Origin: Gastrolobium villosum
Lineage: Eukaryota > Streptophyta > Magnoliopsida > Fabales > Fabaceae
Length of the DNA stretch: 64,000 bases
Assembly (NCBI GenBank): GCA_032173675.1
Contig: JAVKPL010007307.1
Location: 232,875-296,874 of the forward strand
Direction: 5' to 3'
The first letter of the stretch is position 1. Each line of letters starts with the position of its first letter. The notes beneath the pieces were generated by a model. That model searched no databases and was not told where the DNA came from. It saw only the letters and a program-made list of their open reading frames with translations. The position numbers and the translations under genes were made by a program. This document shows positions 10,651 through 21,001 of this stretch, piece by piece.

Positions 10651-10660
10651 CCTTATATAG
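10651..10660 (-). promoter_or_regulatory. Candidate TATA box of the SDR gene
   Basis: The minus strand reads CTATATAAGG, with its 3' end about 80 nt upstream of the SDR start codon. A second TATA-like match lies at about 10635-10643. A TSS about 30 nt downstream would leave a GA-rich leader of about 50 nt ending in an A-run before the ATG. This is inferred from position and motif only. Confidence 0.4.
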
Positions 10661-11124
10661 TTTTATTATATCATATGATATATGATACAAATATTGGACG
10701 ACTTTTTATTTTTGTCTTAAGAGTTGGGAGTTGTAAAGTTGCATAAAATTTGTAGGAAGCTTCCCTCATGTTTCCCATGGTGCATGGTGTCAAGTTGAAA
10801 AGAAATAATATTGTGAAGGCACTTGTTACAAAATTTAAAATTATATGATATGACATATTTTTTAATTAATATTGTGAATGCACTTGTTACAAAATCTTTT
10901 CTATAAATTATAAAATTAAATTTTTGTTGGATTTCTATAATTATTAAAATTAAATTTTTCCCAACAAAAGGTGGAACTGGGAGCGGCAGAAGGAGGAAGA
11001 AGTCTTAGGAAGACCCTGTCGTATGAAATTAATGTACAGTTGAAATGTTCCTGTCAGTTCGAGATTATATAAATGCGATAAAAGTGGGTCCTTGTTTTAA
11101 AAAAAACATCTTTATTTAATAAAT

Positions 11125-11433
11125 TGAGAAGGATATTGTGACAACCAAGTTATGTTATTACCAAGTGACTACCAATTAATCTCATCGTTAGATCGATTAT
11201 CTTGATCCAACGGTTATATTTATTTACATCTTTCTATGGTCATGATTTCCCATATTTAAAGTAAAAGCATTAAATATGGGAAATCATAACCATACAAAGG
11301 TGAAAATAAATATAAAGTATTAAATTTGGAAAATCATGACCATACAAAGATGGAAATAAATATAACCGTTAGATTAAGATAATCGATTTAATGGTAAGAT
11401 TGATTGGTAGTCACTTGGTAATAACATAATTTC
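11125..11433. mobile_element. MITE with 9-bp target duplication, upstream of SDR gene
   Basis: A 309-bp foldback element. The arm GTTATGTTATTACCAAGTGAC (about 11149-11169) pairs with GTCACTTGGTAATAACATAAT near the other end. Inner copies of the TGGTCATGATTTCCCATATT block are also inverted. The flanks share TTAATAAAT (11116-11124 and 11434-11442). It opens with GAGAAGGATATT, similar to the GAGGGAGGATATT start of the 9375 element, so both may be one Mutator-like family. The left end has about 20 bp not mirrored on the right. Confidence 0.6.
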
Positions 11434-11566
11434 TTAATAAATAAGAAACTAATTTTATAAAATATAATCAAAAGTCAAAGATAAAAAACATTTTTAATAT
11501 TTAAAAAACCAAAAACCAAAAAACCACAAACCAAAATCCCTTCCTTCGATGTTATACGCGTACTTA

Positions 11567-12330
11567 GGGTTGGAAAAAATGAGCAAGGCTCGTAACCCAT
11601 CGGATTGGCTTATAATCCCTCAAAAAATGAGTCAGCTTAGATGGGCAAAAATGAGCTACCAACTTGAGCCAACCCGACTCGAGCCAGCTCGTAAAAAACC
11701 GAGACAACCCTCGGGTCAAAAACGAGTCAGCTCATAAAAAACCGAGACAACCCTCGGGTCAAAAATGAGTCAGTTCGCGGGTTGAGTTTTTTTTTTATAT
11801 ATAAAAATACAAATTATAATATACAAAAATAGAAAAAACCCACACATGTTGTCATCATGTTTCTTCCTTCTCTATACCTAAGTCCCTAATAATTCTCATA
11901 TCCATACCATTTTTATATTGTTAGGTCGTGCTAGTTCTGTTTGATTCAAATATCTTATCCACTTGGTAGCAAGTGGTTCTGATTGTTTCTTGATGTTGAT
12001 GCAAATTTGTTGTGAAGAAAATTCGAAACTAAGATATTTTGCTTTTATTTCTCATTTTGTAACCATTTGTTTAAGCTGATGGAAGCGACATAGCTGGTGC
12101 ACTAATATTACAAGATCATTTAAATAGGTCGAAAATGAGCCAACTCGCGAGCTAATTTTTCAAGCCAACCCACATGCCATTTTTTGAGCCAACTCTAACC
12201 CGACTCGAGTCGGGTTGAGCTGGATTTTCTGGCTCATTTTTTTTTTTTTTTGAGTCAATCCTAACTCGGCCCTTTTTTCGAGTTGAATGCAGGTTGGGTC
12301 GGGTCGGACCGGATTGACTTGTTTTGCCAA
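11567..12330. mobile_element. Non-autonomous hAT-like element with 8-bp target duplication
   Basis: A 764-bp element starting GGGTTGGAAAAAATGAG and ending ACTTGTTTTGCCAA. It is flanked by the identical 8-mer CGTACTTA (11559-11566 and 12331-12338). An 8-bp duplication and a GGGTTGG-type end fit the hAT superfamily. Subterminal regions are packed with inverted GAGCCAACC/CGACTCGAG-type motifs and a direct repeat of ACCGAGACAACCCTCGGGTC (about 11697-11762). No transposase is present. Confidence 0.65.
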
Positions 12331-12338
12331 CGTACTTA

Positions 12339-13407
12339 AAAGCCAATATCCAATTTTGGTCTTCACAAAATTCAGTAGAAATATATATTTTCCATATTCA
12401 TTCATTAGTCAATTACTCTCTCTATTTCATGTAAGGATAACAGCTCTAAGAAATTTATTAGTAATTATAAAATTTAGACTAGGAAAAAACTAGGTCCCAT
12501 ATAAAACTAGGGTTTCATTTTTTCTGTAGTGAATGCAAATAAATTATCTATATTAAACGACATCGTTTTGAGGTAAAAATTAAGGTATTTTTATAATTTT
12601 AATTTATTTCATTATTATAATAATTTTTGTCATTATAATTTTTAAATTTTTCAACTCCAAACAAATCATTTTGAGAATAAATACAAATAACTTATGTGAA
12701 GTCACTCTAAAACATTTTTGTGTGAAACTAATATAGACAAAACGTTCGATCATGTATGTCAATCCTAATCGACAAGAATTCTTCATTTTAAGTATAAGAC
12801 TATCTAAAAGTGAAAATATTATAAAATAATTGCATAAAAATTTAAAAATAATTAAATAATTTAATTATAATAATATTAAGAAGAAAAATCAAGAATAATT
12901 TACCAGTCGTGTAATTTATTAGATGCGAGTAGAATTCACATCTAAGACTTGTTATTGTTACACAATTATAAATTAATTCTCCCCTAAAATTAATTCATTC
13001 CCATATAATAAATTAAAATTCTCGCTTTTTTTAATGTTTAGACAGCATATCCATATGTACGTAAGGGTGAAAGGGAAAAGAAGAACGCATGAGAAGGATA
13101 AAGATATAAAATTGGGCTTTTTAACTCATATAATTCAAATTCAATAAAATATTTTATCCATTTAATTCTTTTGATAAGTTATTTATCAATCTAATACGAA
13201 AGAAGTACAACATGACAATGCGCATAAAAATACACACGAAAGGCCACCATATCCTACATGTCGGCAGACTGTGATGCACACAAGATTGTGCCGCATTCCC
13301 TAATTTTCTCAAATTTTATTTTCTCTCTACTTCCTCTCTGTGATTTCACTCTCAAGTAGCTTTAACTCTACACTTTTTTTATTCGCAGAATTGACTGGGT
13401 AGGATAA
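12339..13407. other. AT-rich intergenic DNA, no feature seen
   Basis: No coding frame with family resemblance, no RNA gene and no convincing inverted repeat were found. Short frames here are chance openings in AT-rich sequence. Confidence 0.5.
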
Positions 13408-13415
13408 TTGTTTTT

Positions 13416-13589
13416 AGGGAAATGTATCTACCATGTAACATGATTTAAAATTATTTTCCTACTCAAATAAAAACTTACAGGGTCCACAATTTTTTCTTTT
13501 CTCTTTCCTAAACTAACTTTATCTTTCTTTCTTTATGTTTGTACCGGACCAAACATTATTTTTCATGTAACATTATACTAATATAACCC
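13416..13589. mobile_element. hAT-like MITE, diverged copy
   Basis: A 174-bp element beginning AGGGAAATGTATCTACCATG and ending ATGTTACATG-type sequence inverted, then ATAACCC. It is flanked by TTGTTTTT (13408-13415 and 13590-13597); the duplication is low complexity. Ends resemble the cleaner element at 14311-14483. Confidence 0.5.
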
Positions 13590-13597
13590 TTGTTTTT

Positions 13598-14302
13598 TTA
13601 GATAAGATAGTGACTATTATGGTTACATAATAAAGTGATGTTAATATGCTTAGCTATTGTAGAAACATTAACACCATAAAATTGTTAGAAATTATGTACC
13701 AAAAAAAAAAAATTGTTAGAAATTAATATTTATTGTGTAATATATTAACACCCCGACTAGGAGGAACATATTACACTGAGAATCTCAATAGTCGACTTAC
13801 ATACATATATACAAAAGGAAAGAATCCAAAACAACGTTTCCTACACTCTAATTACAAGGTTTATAAAATTCTCAAATACAAACAGTTGCAATTACATAAC
13901 AAAACACTGGTACAAAATGCATCATCCATGAAGAGGTTTTCCATGAGCTAGACGGTTTTCTACTTCCGCGTTTGACCTGAGAAGGTCTCATAATATGGGT
14001 GAGATATAAATGTCAATAAGCTATAAAACTAACTTTCATACTCTGTAGTAATCCAAGGTATAGGTTTAGCCATATTTCTTATGATTTCATATTGAAATTT
14101 ATACTATTTTTTTTTTTCTGTAATCAAAATTCATTTCATTTGGCATCTGATTGAAGATACGTTGTTAGGTGCTCTGTTTTTTTTTTTTCCATTGAGACTG
14201 TCTGTGCTCGAGAAATAGTTGTCCATATATTTTGCTCTGGTCGGCTATTCTCTTAGTAATTGTCGTGCCACACACAATGCCCATAACTGTACTATATGTA
14301 TA
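13598..14302. other. Intergenic DNA, no feature seen
   Basis: AT-rich with several homopolymer runs (A at about 13700, T at 14109-14119 and 14178-14189). A 72-codon frame at 13733-13951 has no family resemblance. Confidence 0.5.
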
Positions 14303-14310
14303 TTTATTTA

Positions 14311-14483
14311 GGGTAAATAAATTGTCATGTTACATGATATAACAAAACATTCCTACTCTCACAATGGAATGTGGGCCCCATCCCTTAACATTTCTCTCTG
14401 CACTCTCCTCTCTCCTCTTTCCTCTCCATTGTGAGAGTATGAATTGTTATGTTAGATCATGTAACATAACAATTCATTTACCC
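14311..14483. mobile_element. hAT-like MITE with near-perfect terminal inverted repeats
   Basis: A 173-bp element beginning GGGTAAATAAATTGTCATG and ending with the inverted equivalent, ATTCATTTACCC. Arms pair over roughly 55 bases, including TACTCTCACAATGGA against TCCATTGTGAGAGTA. Flanks TTTATTTA and TTTATGTA match at 7 of 8 positions, which is consistent with an aged 8-bp duplication. Confidence 0.7.
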
Positions 14484-14774
14484 TTTATGTATTAGGTATA
14501 ATACCACCACTGTAACTATAACATGCTCTTGGTTTCTAAAAGGAAGTGTATAACTAATCATGGAAACCGGTAAAAAACATAAACAGGGATTGGATCCTCT
14601 AACTATTATCTATGAAGGAAAGCTCATCAATCATAACAATAACAATAAAGCAATCTGACATTGAAACTATCAACGAATCTAACTATATTATCACATTTTC
14701 ATGCTACAGGTATCCTCGCTGGTTGCTCGTTGAAGCGAGCTACACTAGCGAGGAAGGTTAGAGAGTGTATAAAC

Positions 14775-15072
14775 GGTTGGGTTTTAAACTTTAAATAAAA
14801 TAATTAAGAAAATATAAAATGAAAGGTTTATGTGAAGAGGCATATCCCTAGAAATTTGTTAGTGGACAATTATTATGCTTAGAGTTTCTAGGTAACGTTA
14901 TTAATTGTTTTAGATTTCCTATGTTAGTCAATTATTAGCTATTGCTTATTAATAGCTCATTGTAACTCTTGTAAGGTGGCTTGGTAGCATCGTTAATGAA
15001 ATAGAGGCATATTCAGAGAATTGCTTGTGTGTTTGAGTGTTAGAAACACCATTAGAGGACTTGTGAATTACA
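14775..15072 (+). repeat. 5' LTR of copia element 2
   Basis: A 298-bp LTR ending TGTGAATTACA. The terminal T of the expected TGTTGG start is changed to G. It lacks four bases that are present in the 3' LTR near 19436. Confidence 0.93.
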
Positions 15073-15075
15073 AAT

Positions 15076-15087
15076 TGCTATCAGAGC
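15076..15087 (+). other. Primer-binding site of element 2 (one mismatch)
   Basis: Reads TGCTATCAGAGC, one base off the tRNA-iMet complement TGGTATCAGAGC seen in the other two elements. The mismatch would weaken priming and fits an old, inactive copy. The Gag ATG follows at 15089. Confidence 0.85.
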
Positions 15088-15088
15088 T

Positions 15089-18000
15089 ATGGAGAGTGTG
15101 ACCACTACTAGCATGCCGTTGCCCCGCCTGACAAAGGCGAATTATGTGAGTTGGAGCATTCAGATGAAGGCTCTGCTCGGATCTCAGGATGCTTGGGAGG
15201 TTATTCAGGAAGGTTTGGCAAAACCTGCAACCACTGCAGGAATTTTAGCAGCTCAAAACAAGGCCTTGAAAGAGACGCGTACGAAGGACAAGGCTACCTT
15301 ATACATGTTATTCCGAGCTGTAGATGAGTCCGGATTTGAGAAGATAGCAAGTGAGACAACGTCAAAGGAAGCGTGGGACATCTTAGAGAATGTCTATAAA
15401 GGAGCTGACCGAGTTAAGCAGGTCCGACTTCAAACTCTACGTGGCGAGTTGGAAGGAATGGAGATGAAAAATTCAGAGGGTGTATCCGATTTCATCACCT
15501 GAGTTCAAGCCGTGGTGAATCAGTTAAAACAGAATGGAGAGGAATTATCTGAGACTAGAGTTGTTGAAAAAATTCTGAGGTCGCTAACAAATGACTTCGA
15601 AAACGTGGTATGTGCAATTGAGGAGTCTAAGGACTTGGCTACGCTTTCTGTTAAAGAGCTAGCAGGTTCTCTTGAGGCGCATGAACAACTCAAGAAAAAG
15701 AAGAAGGAAGAGACACTAGAGCAAGCACTCCAGACAAAAGCAACAATTAAGGATGAAAAGGCACTCTACTCTCAGAATGTCCGAGGTAGAGGTCGTGGAC
15801 GAGGTGGACGCGGAAATGGCCGAGGTGGTCGAGGTCGAGGTCAGGAGGTGAAACATGAAGAAAGAGCTGAGACGAGTCAGCAAGACTGGAGAGGTAGAAG
15901 ACGTGGCCGAGGTGGAAGAGGCCGGTGGTCAAATCAAAGTAATGTAGAATGTCATAAGTGTGGCAAGTATGGTCACTACGCAAGAGATTGCAACTCTGAT
16001 AGATGCTACAACTGTGGCCGAGTTGGGCATTTTGCTAAAGATTGCCGAGATGAAAGAAGAATTGACGAGATTTCAAACCTCGCTGCAGAAGGAGAAATAA
16101 AAGATGGAGTTCTGATGTTAGCACATGGCAAAACTAGCTCGAAGGTTGAGACGAAGTGGTACTTGGATACTGGTGTCAGTAACCACATGTGTGGTTACAA
16201 ACATTTTTTCAAAGAGTTGAGACGGTGGAAGCCGGACATGTCTCTTTTGGAGATGCGTCCAAAATTGATGTAAAAGGCCGAGGTACGATCTGTTTCCTGC
16301 AAAAGGATGGATGAGTTGGTACAATTCGGGATGTGTATTACGTGCCTGAGCTCAAAATAAATATTCTGAGCATTGGACAATTGATGGAAAAGGGCTACTC
16401 GGTTCTAATGACAGACCGAGTTCTACTATTGAAAAATATACAAGGGCATCTAATAGCCCGAGTTCAGATGTAAAGGAACAGAATGTACAATCTGAGTTTA
16501 AGGAGCGTGGAGGTCGGCTGTCTGCAAGCCGAGGTGGAGGATAAGATGTCTCTTTGGCATCAACGGTTTGGACACCTTCATTATGGTGGTCTAACCGAGA
16601 TGACGAAGAAGAACATGGTAGTGGGACTACCAAAGATTAACTCTGAAGGAGAATTTTGTGAGGACTACATATTGGGAAACATGCAAGGAGCCCGTTCCAA
16701 AGGATGGCGAGATACCGAGCTAGGCAGCCTCTGGAATTGATACATATCGACCTGTGTGGACCCATTACTCTGGGGTTCTTCAGTGGTAAGAATTACTTTG
16801 TAACTTTTATTGATGATTTTAGTCGAAAGACTTGGGTGTATTTTCTGAAGGAAAAATCCGAGGTGCTAGAGGCATTTAAAGGTTTTAAAGTAATGATAGA
16901 GAATGGTGTTGGGAGGTACATTAAGTCGGTCCGTTCAGACCGAGGTGGGGAGTACGTGTCGACAGCTTTCAAGAATTATTGCGAAGAACATGGGATAAGG
17001 CGGTTCCTGACCGCACCGTACTCGCCCCAGCAGAATGGAGTAGCTGAGAGAAAGAACCGGACTATCCTGGATATGGTCCGATCCATGTTGAAGACAAAGA
17101 ATATGTCGAAAGAATTCTAGGGAGAGGTCGTACAATATGCAGTGTACGTACAGAACAGATGTGCACATTCAAGTTTGAATGACAAGACTCCACAAGAAGC
17201 ATGGAGTGGTTTGAAGCCCTCAGTGGGTCACTTTAAAGTTTTTGGGAGTGTTGCGTATGCACACATACCGGATCAGTTGAGGACAAAACTTGAAGATAAG
17301 AGCAAGAAGTTTGTGTTCATTGGTTATGATGAGAAGACTAAGGGATACAAGTTGTTGGATCCCATCAGTAAAAGGGTGATGGTAAACCGAGATGAGAGAG
17401 TAAATGAAGAAGATGAATGGGACTAGAGTAGTCCTTCCGGGGTCAATGTGGAACCCGAAAATAGATCAATTGAGGTCGAACAACCTTCGACCTATATCCC
17501 GGCAAACCCTGAAGTCTCTGATGGTGAAGAAGAGTTTAGACAACCAAGGATGAGGAGTCTACAAGATCTGTATGATTCCACCAGTGAAGAACACCTGGTA
17601 TGTTGTTGGTAGATTCTGAAGAAGTCAGTTTTGAATAAGCAATCCGAGATGAGAAATGACAATTAGCCATGGAGGAGGATATTAAAGCAATAGAAAAGAA
17701 CAAGATGTGGGAGTTAGCTGAGCTTCCAAAAGAAAGTCGGCCAATTGGTGTGAAATGGGTGTACAAGAAGAAAATGAACGCTAAGGGGGAGATCGAAAGA
17801 TATAAAGCCCGGCTGGTGGCGAAAGGGTATAAACAGAAGGCCAACATTGACTATGACGAGGTGTTCGCGCCCGTAGCAAGAATGGAGACAATCAGGCTGT
17901 TAATTTCTCAAGCAGCCCAGTTCGGATGGCCGATCTATCAGATGGACGTGAAGTCGACATTCTTAAATGGAGTACTCGGGGATGAGGTGTTTCTGGAACA

Positions 18001-19158
18001 ACCTCCGGGATTCATGAAATCCGGACAAGAAAGAAAAGTGTTGAGACTGAAGAAAGCTTTGTATGGGTTGAAGCAGGCCTCAAGAGCCTGGAACACGAGA
18101 ATTGACAATTACTTCAAGAAGGATGGACTTGAACAATGTCCGTATGAACACGCACTCTACGTAAAGAAGAAAGAAGGTAAAATTCTACTTGTTGCTCTAT
18201 ATGTTGATGATCTGATTTTCTTGGGTAATGATGAAGGAATGATTCAAGATTTTAAGAATAAAATGATGAAGGAGTTCGAGATGACTGATCTCGGTCTGAT
18301 GAGATATTTTCTTGGTTTAGAGGTTAGACAAGATGAATCCGCGATCTTTGTCTCTCAGGAAGCCTATGCAAAAGGAATTTTAGAGAAGTTCAAAATGAGT
18401 GATTGCAACCCGGTTTCAACCCCCATGGAACCCGGCGTTAAACTTTCGAGATATGATGGAGAAGAAAAGGTAGATCCGAGTGTTTATCGTAGTCTAGTTG
18501 GAAGTCTGAGGTACTTGACGTGTACAAGGCCGGATCTGTGTCTGAGTGTTGGAATAATAAGTCGATTTATGGAAGAGTCGAAGTATACTCATTGGAAGGC
18601 GGCAAAGAGAATTCTAAGATATGTGAAAGGAACAATTTCTCAAGGACTTCTTTACTTGAAGTCGGACAAGTACAAGCTGACAGGCTATTCGGATAGTGAT
18701 TGGTGCGGAGATGTGGATGACAGAAAGAGCACAGCTGGCTATGTATTTTTTATGGGGAATACGGCGTTTACTTGGGTATCGAAGAAGGAACCCTTGTAAC
18801 TATATATACATGCGAAGCCGAGTACGTAGCTGCTTCGTGGTGCGTGTGCCATGCAATTTGGCTGAGAAATTTATTGAGCAAGTTGGAGCAAGAGCAAGTC
18901 GGTTTAACTGAGATCTAGGTTGACAACACATCAGCGATCGAGTTAGCAAAGAACCCGGTCAATCATGAAAGAAGCAAGCATATTGATGTCAGATTCCATT
19001 TCATCCGGGATCAGGTCAAAGAAGGAAAGGTGGAGCTCAGTCATGTGGAAAGCCGAGATCAAGTTGGAGATATTTTCACGAAGCCCCTGCCGACGTTGTT
19101 GTTTGAGAATTGCAAGAAGAAGATGAGAATGAAGGAGGGTAGAGATATTAAAGTTTAA
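15089..19158 (+). pseudogene. Copia Gag-Pol polyprotein, heavily degraded (element 2)
   Basis: All copia domains remain recognisable in order: Gag (YVSWSIQMKALL), RGG-rich linker, two CCHC knuckles (about 15952-16045), protease with DTGVS replacing the usual DTGAS (about 16165), integrase SDRGGEY (about 16936-16956) and NGVAERKNR, RT with YVDD (about 18200-18211), and RNase H with EAEYVA. The frame is broken by TGA at 15500, a frameshift near 16225, TAA near 16470, TAG at 17118 and 17424, further stops near 17630-17660, TAA at 18797 and TAG near 18916. Most breaks are C:G to T:A changes (CGA to TGA, TGG to TAG). The original stop is the TAA at 19156-19158. Confidence 0.92.
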
Positions 19159-19165
19159 GGGGGAG
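19157..19165 (+). other. Polypurine tract of element 2
   Basis: AAGGGGGAG overlaps the pol stop codon and lies three bases before the 3' LTR, as in elements 1 and 3. Confidence 0.85.
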
Positions 19166-19168
19166 TTT

Positions 19169-19470
19169 TGTTGGGTTTTTAACTTTAAATAAAATAATTA
19201 AGAAAATAGAAAATGAAAGGTTTATGTGAAGAGGTGTGTTCCTAGGAATTTGTTAGTGGACAATTATTATGCTTAGAGTTTCTAGGTAACGTTATTAATT
19301 GTTTTATATTTCCTATGTTAGTCCATTATTAGCTATTGCTTATTAATAGCTCTTTGTAACTCTTTTAAGGTGGCTTGGTAGCATCGTTAATGAAATAGAG
19401 GCATATTCAGAGAATTTCTTGTGTGTTTGAGTGTTGGAGAGAAACACCATTAGAGGACCTGTGAATTACA
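19169..19470 (+). repeat. 3' LTR of copia element 2
   Basis: A 302-bp LTR from TGTTGGG to GAATTACA with intact terminal dinucleotides. It is followed directly by the TAAAC target duplication. Confidence 0.93.
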
Positions 19471-19579
19471 TAAACTAACAAGGAATACTCACTCAAGTCC
19501 AACGAGCTACTCCAGAGAGCATTTTCCCCACAAACCTGCTCATTGAGCTACTCGCTTTAGTGAGCAGTACCAGAATGTA

Positions 19580-20449
19580 GGGGTTTGTTTGAATGTATTT
19601 TGGTTTTTTGGTTTTTAAAATAGTTTTGTAGAATAGTTTATAAAAACTATTTTTCAGAATAAAAGAAGGAAAAAGTCTGTTTGATAAATTTGTTTTTAAA
19701 AGAGTTTTAAAGCTTAAAAAACAAAAAAAAAAAATTGTTTGAGAATTTTGTTTTGAAAACATATTTTCAATGTTAAAAAAAAAAAACAGAAAACTCATTT
19801 GGTTATAAAAATTTTTGTCAACTTCATTTTATAATTATTAACCATCCAATGTTGTTAAAAGTATGAAAGATTTCTTGATTCTTTTCATTTTCTCCTTCTA
19901 ACCGGTCATCCAAGTGATTTAACAAGCAAGTGAATATTTTTTCCTTCGCCGCCAAAACCGGACAACTCTCCAACCTCCACCGCACCAGCACTCCATATGA
20001 TCCCTTCGCCTCTCCAAGAAGCTCCGAGATCTCATGGTCGTCGCCGCGGAGCCGAAGAAGCTGGATCTAGCCAAGGCCGCTCAGCTGCATTATGAGATCT
20101 CAAGCCTCTGTGATGAATACGACCCTACCAGCATCGATGTGGGGGATGAAGAGATCTATCGGGTGAGAGAAACAAGCTTGTCAAACACATATTATGAAGT
20201 GGCTTCATAATTACAAAAATACCATTAATGAAAATAGATGTTCTCCGTGTTTTGCATCTTCTGGGAGCAAAAAACTAGAAACCAGAACAAAAACAACTCT
20301 AAGTTGTCTCTAATTTTAGTTCTAAAAACAAGTAAAAGGAAATTTTTTTAAAAACAATTTTACAAAACTCTTCACATCAAACAAGTTTTTTTGTTTTTTT
20401 ATTTTTAAAAACAAAAAATTGTTTTGTAAAACACTAATCAATCATACCC
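19580..20449. mobile_element. TIR element carrying a captured gene fragment
   Basis: An 870-bp interval opening GGGGTTTGTTTGAATG and closing CAATCATACCC, flanked by TA on both sides. Subterminal regions are mirror-like: TTTTTAAAATAGTTTTGTAG on the left, and inverted ACAAAAC/TTTTTAAAAACA blocks on the right. Between them lies a GC-richer block (about 19930-20170) unlike its surroundings that reads as coding. There is no transposase. The ends are imperfect and the TA duplication is short, so the superfamily is open. Confidence 0.5.
20001..20162 (+). pseudogene. Captured host exon fragment (unrecognised protein)
   Basis: A 54-codon open stretch, immediately after TGA at 19998, that reads as ordinary protein. 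It includes KKLRDLMVVAAEPKKLDLAK, then LHYEISSLCDEYDP and VGDEEIYR. The frame meets GTGAGA at 20163, a plausible splice donor, so it looks like the 3' part of an exon plus the start of its intron. I do not recognise the parent protein. No start codon or other exons are nearby. It lies inside the TIR element. Confidence 0.5.
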
Positions 20450-20678
20450 TAGATTTCTGGTTCTGCTGCTGGTTTAGGTGTTTGGGTTGTAGAAGCCCCT
20501 CCGATTTTAGATTCTAGTATAGAATCCTATGTCTAACCGTACAGCTAATCATGCATGCATGATCATGATGACCCTAGTCAAAATCCTAATGAGTCATGAG
20601 ACACTATAACATGCATAAACCATTTACCTTCTTTCGTTAACATGCACAAAAATCCTCATATACAACATAAGTGCAAGG

Positions 20679-20989
20679 TGTAATTCACAGGTCCTCTAAT
20701 GGTGTTTATTTCTGAAAACACAGAATCACACAGATTCTTTCTGAATGTACCTCTTTCTATTTCTGTATATGCCAAGCCACTTTTCAATGGTTTACATGGT
20801 GCTATTTAAAAGTATTAGCAAATGATTAAGAATACTAATGACCAACTTAGGAAATCTAAACATAATAATGACTACTTCATAGAAACTCTAAACTTATTAA
20901 TGTCCACTAACAAATTCCTAAGGACACATCCCTTCACCAAAAACTCTTCATTTTCTATTTTCTTTAATTAAATAAAGTTTAAACCAACA
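20679..20989 (-). repeat. 3' LTR of copia element 3
   Basis: A 311-bp LTR from TGTAATTCAC to ACCAACA in plus-strand reading. It is preceded by CAAGG and followed by the polypurine tract. Confidence 0.94.
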
Positions 20990-20992
20990 AAA

Positions 20993-21001
20993 CTCCCCCT
21001 T
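20993..21001 (-). other. Polypurine tract of element 3
   Basis: The minus strand reads AAGGGGGAG, three bases from the 3' LTR and overlapping the original pol stop at 21000-21002. Confidence 0.85.

Larger units (their letters stand above)
14775..19470 (+). mobile_element. Ty1/copia retrotransposon 2, degenerate
   Basis: A full-length copia element of 4,696 bp on plus, flanked by TAAAC (14770-14774 and 19471-19475). The LTRs of about 300 bp differ at around 14 positions plus a 4-bp indel, clearly more than the LTR pairs of elements 1 and 3. This is therefore the oldest of the three insertions. The first base of the 5' LTR is G instead of T. Coding capacity is heavily eroded. It belongs to the same broad family as the other two, with diverged LTRs. 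Confidence 0.95.

Noticed and set aside
13733..13951. 72-codon plus-strand frame in intergenic DNA
   Set aside because: AT-rich, no domain, no splice or promoter context. Treated as a chance opening.
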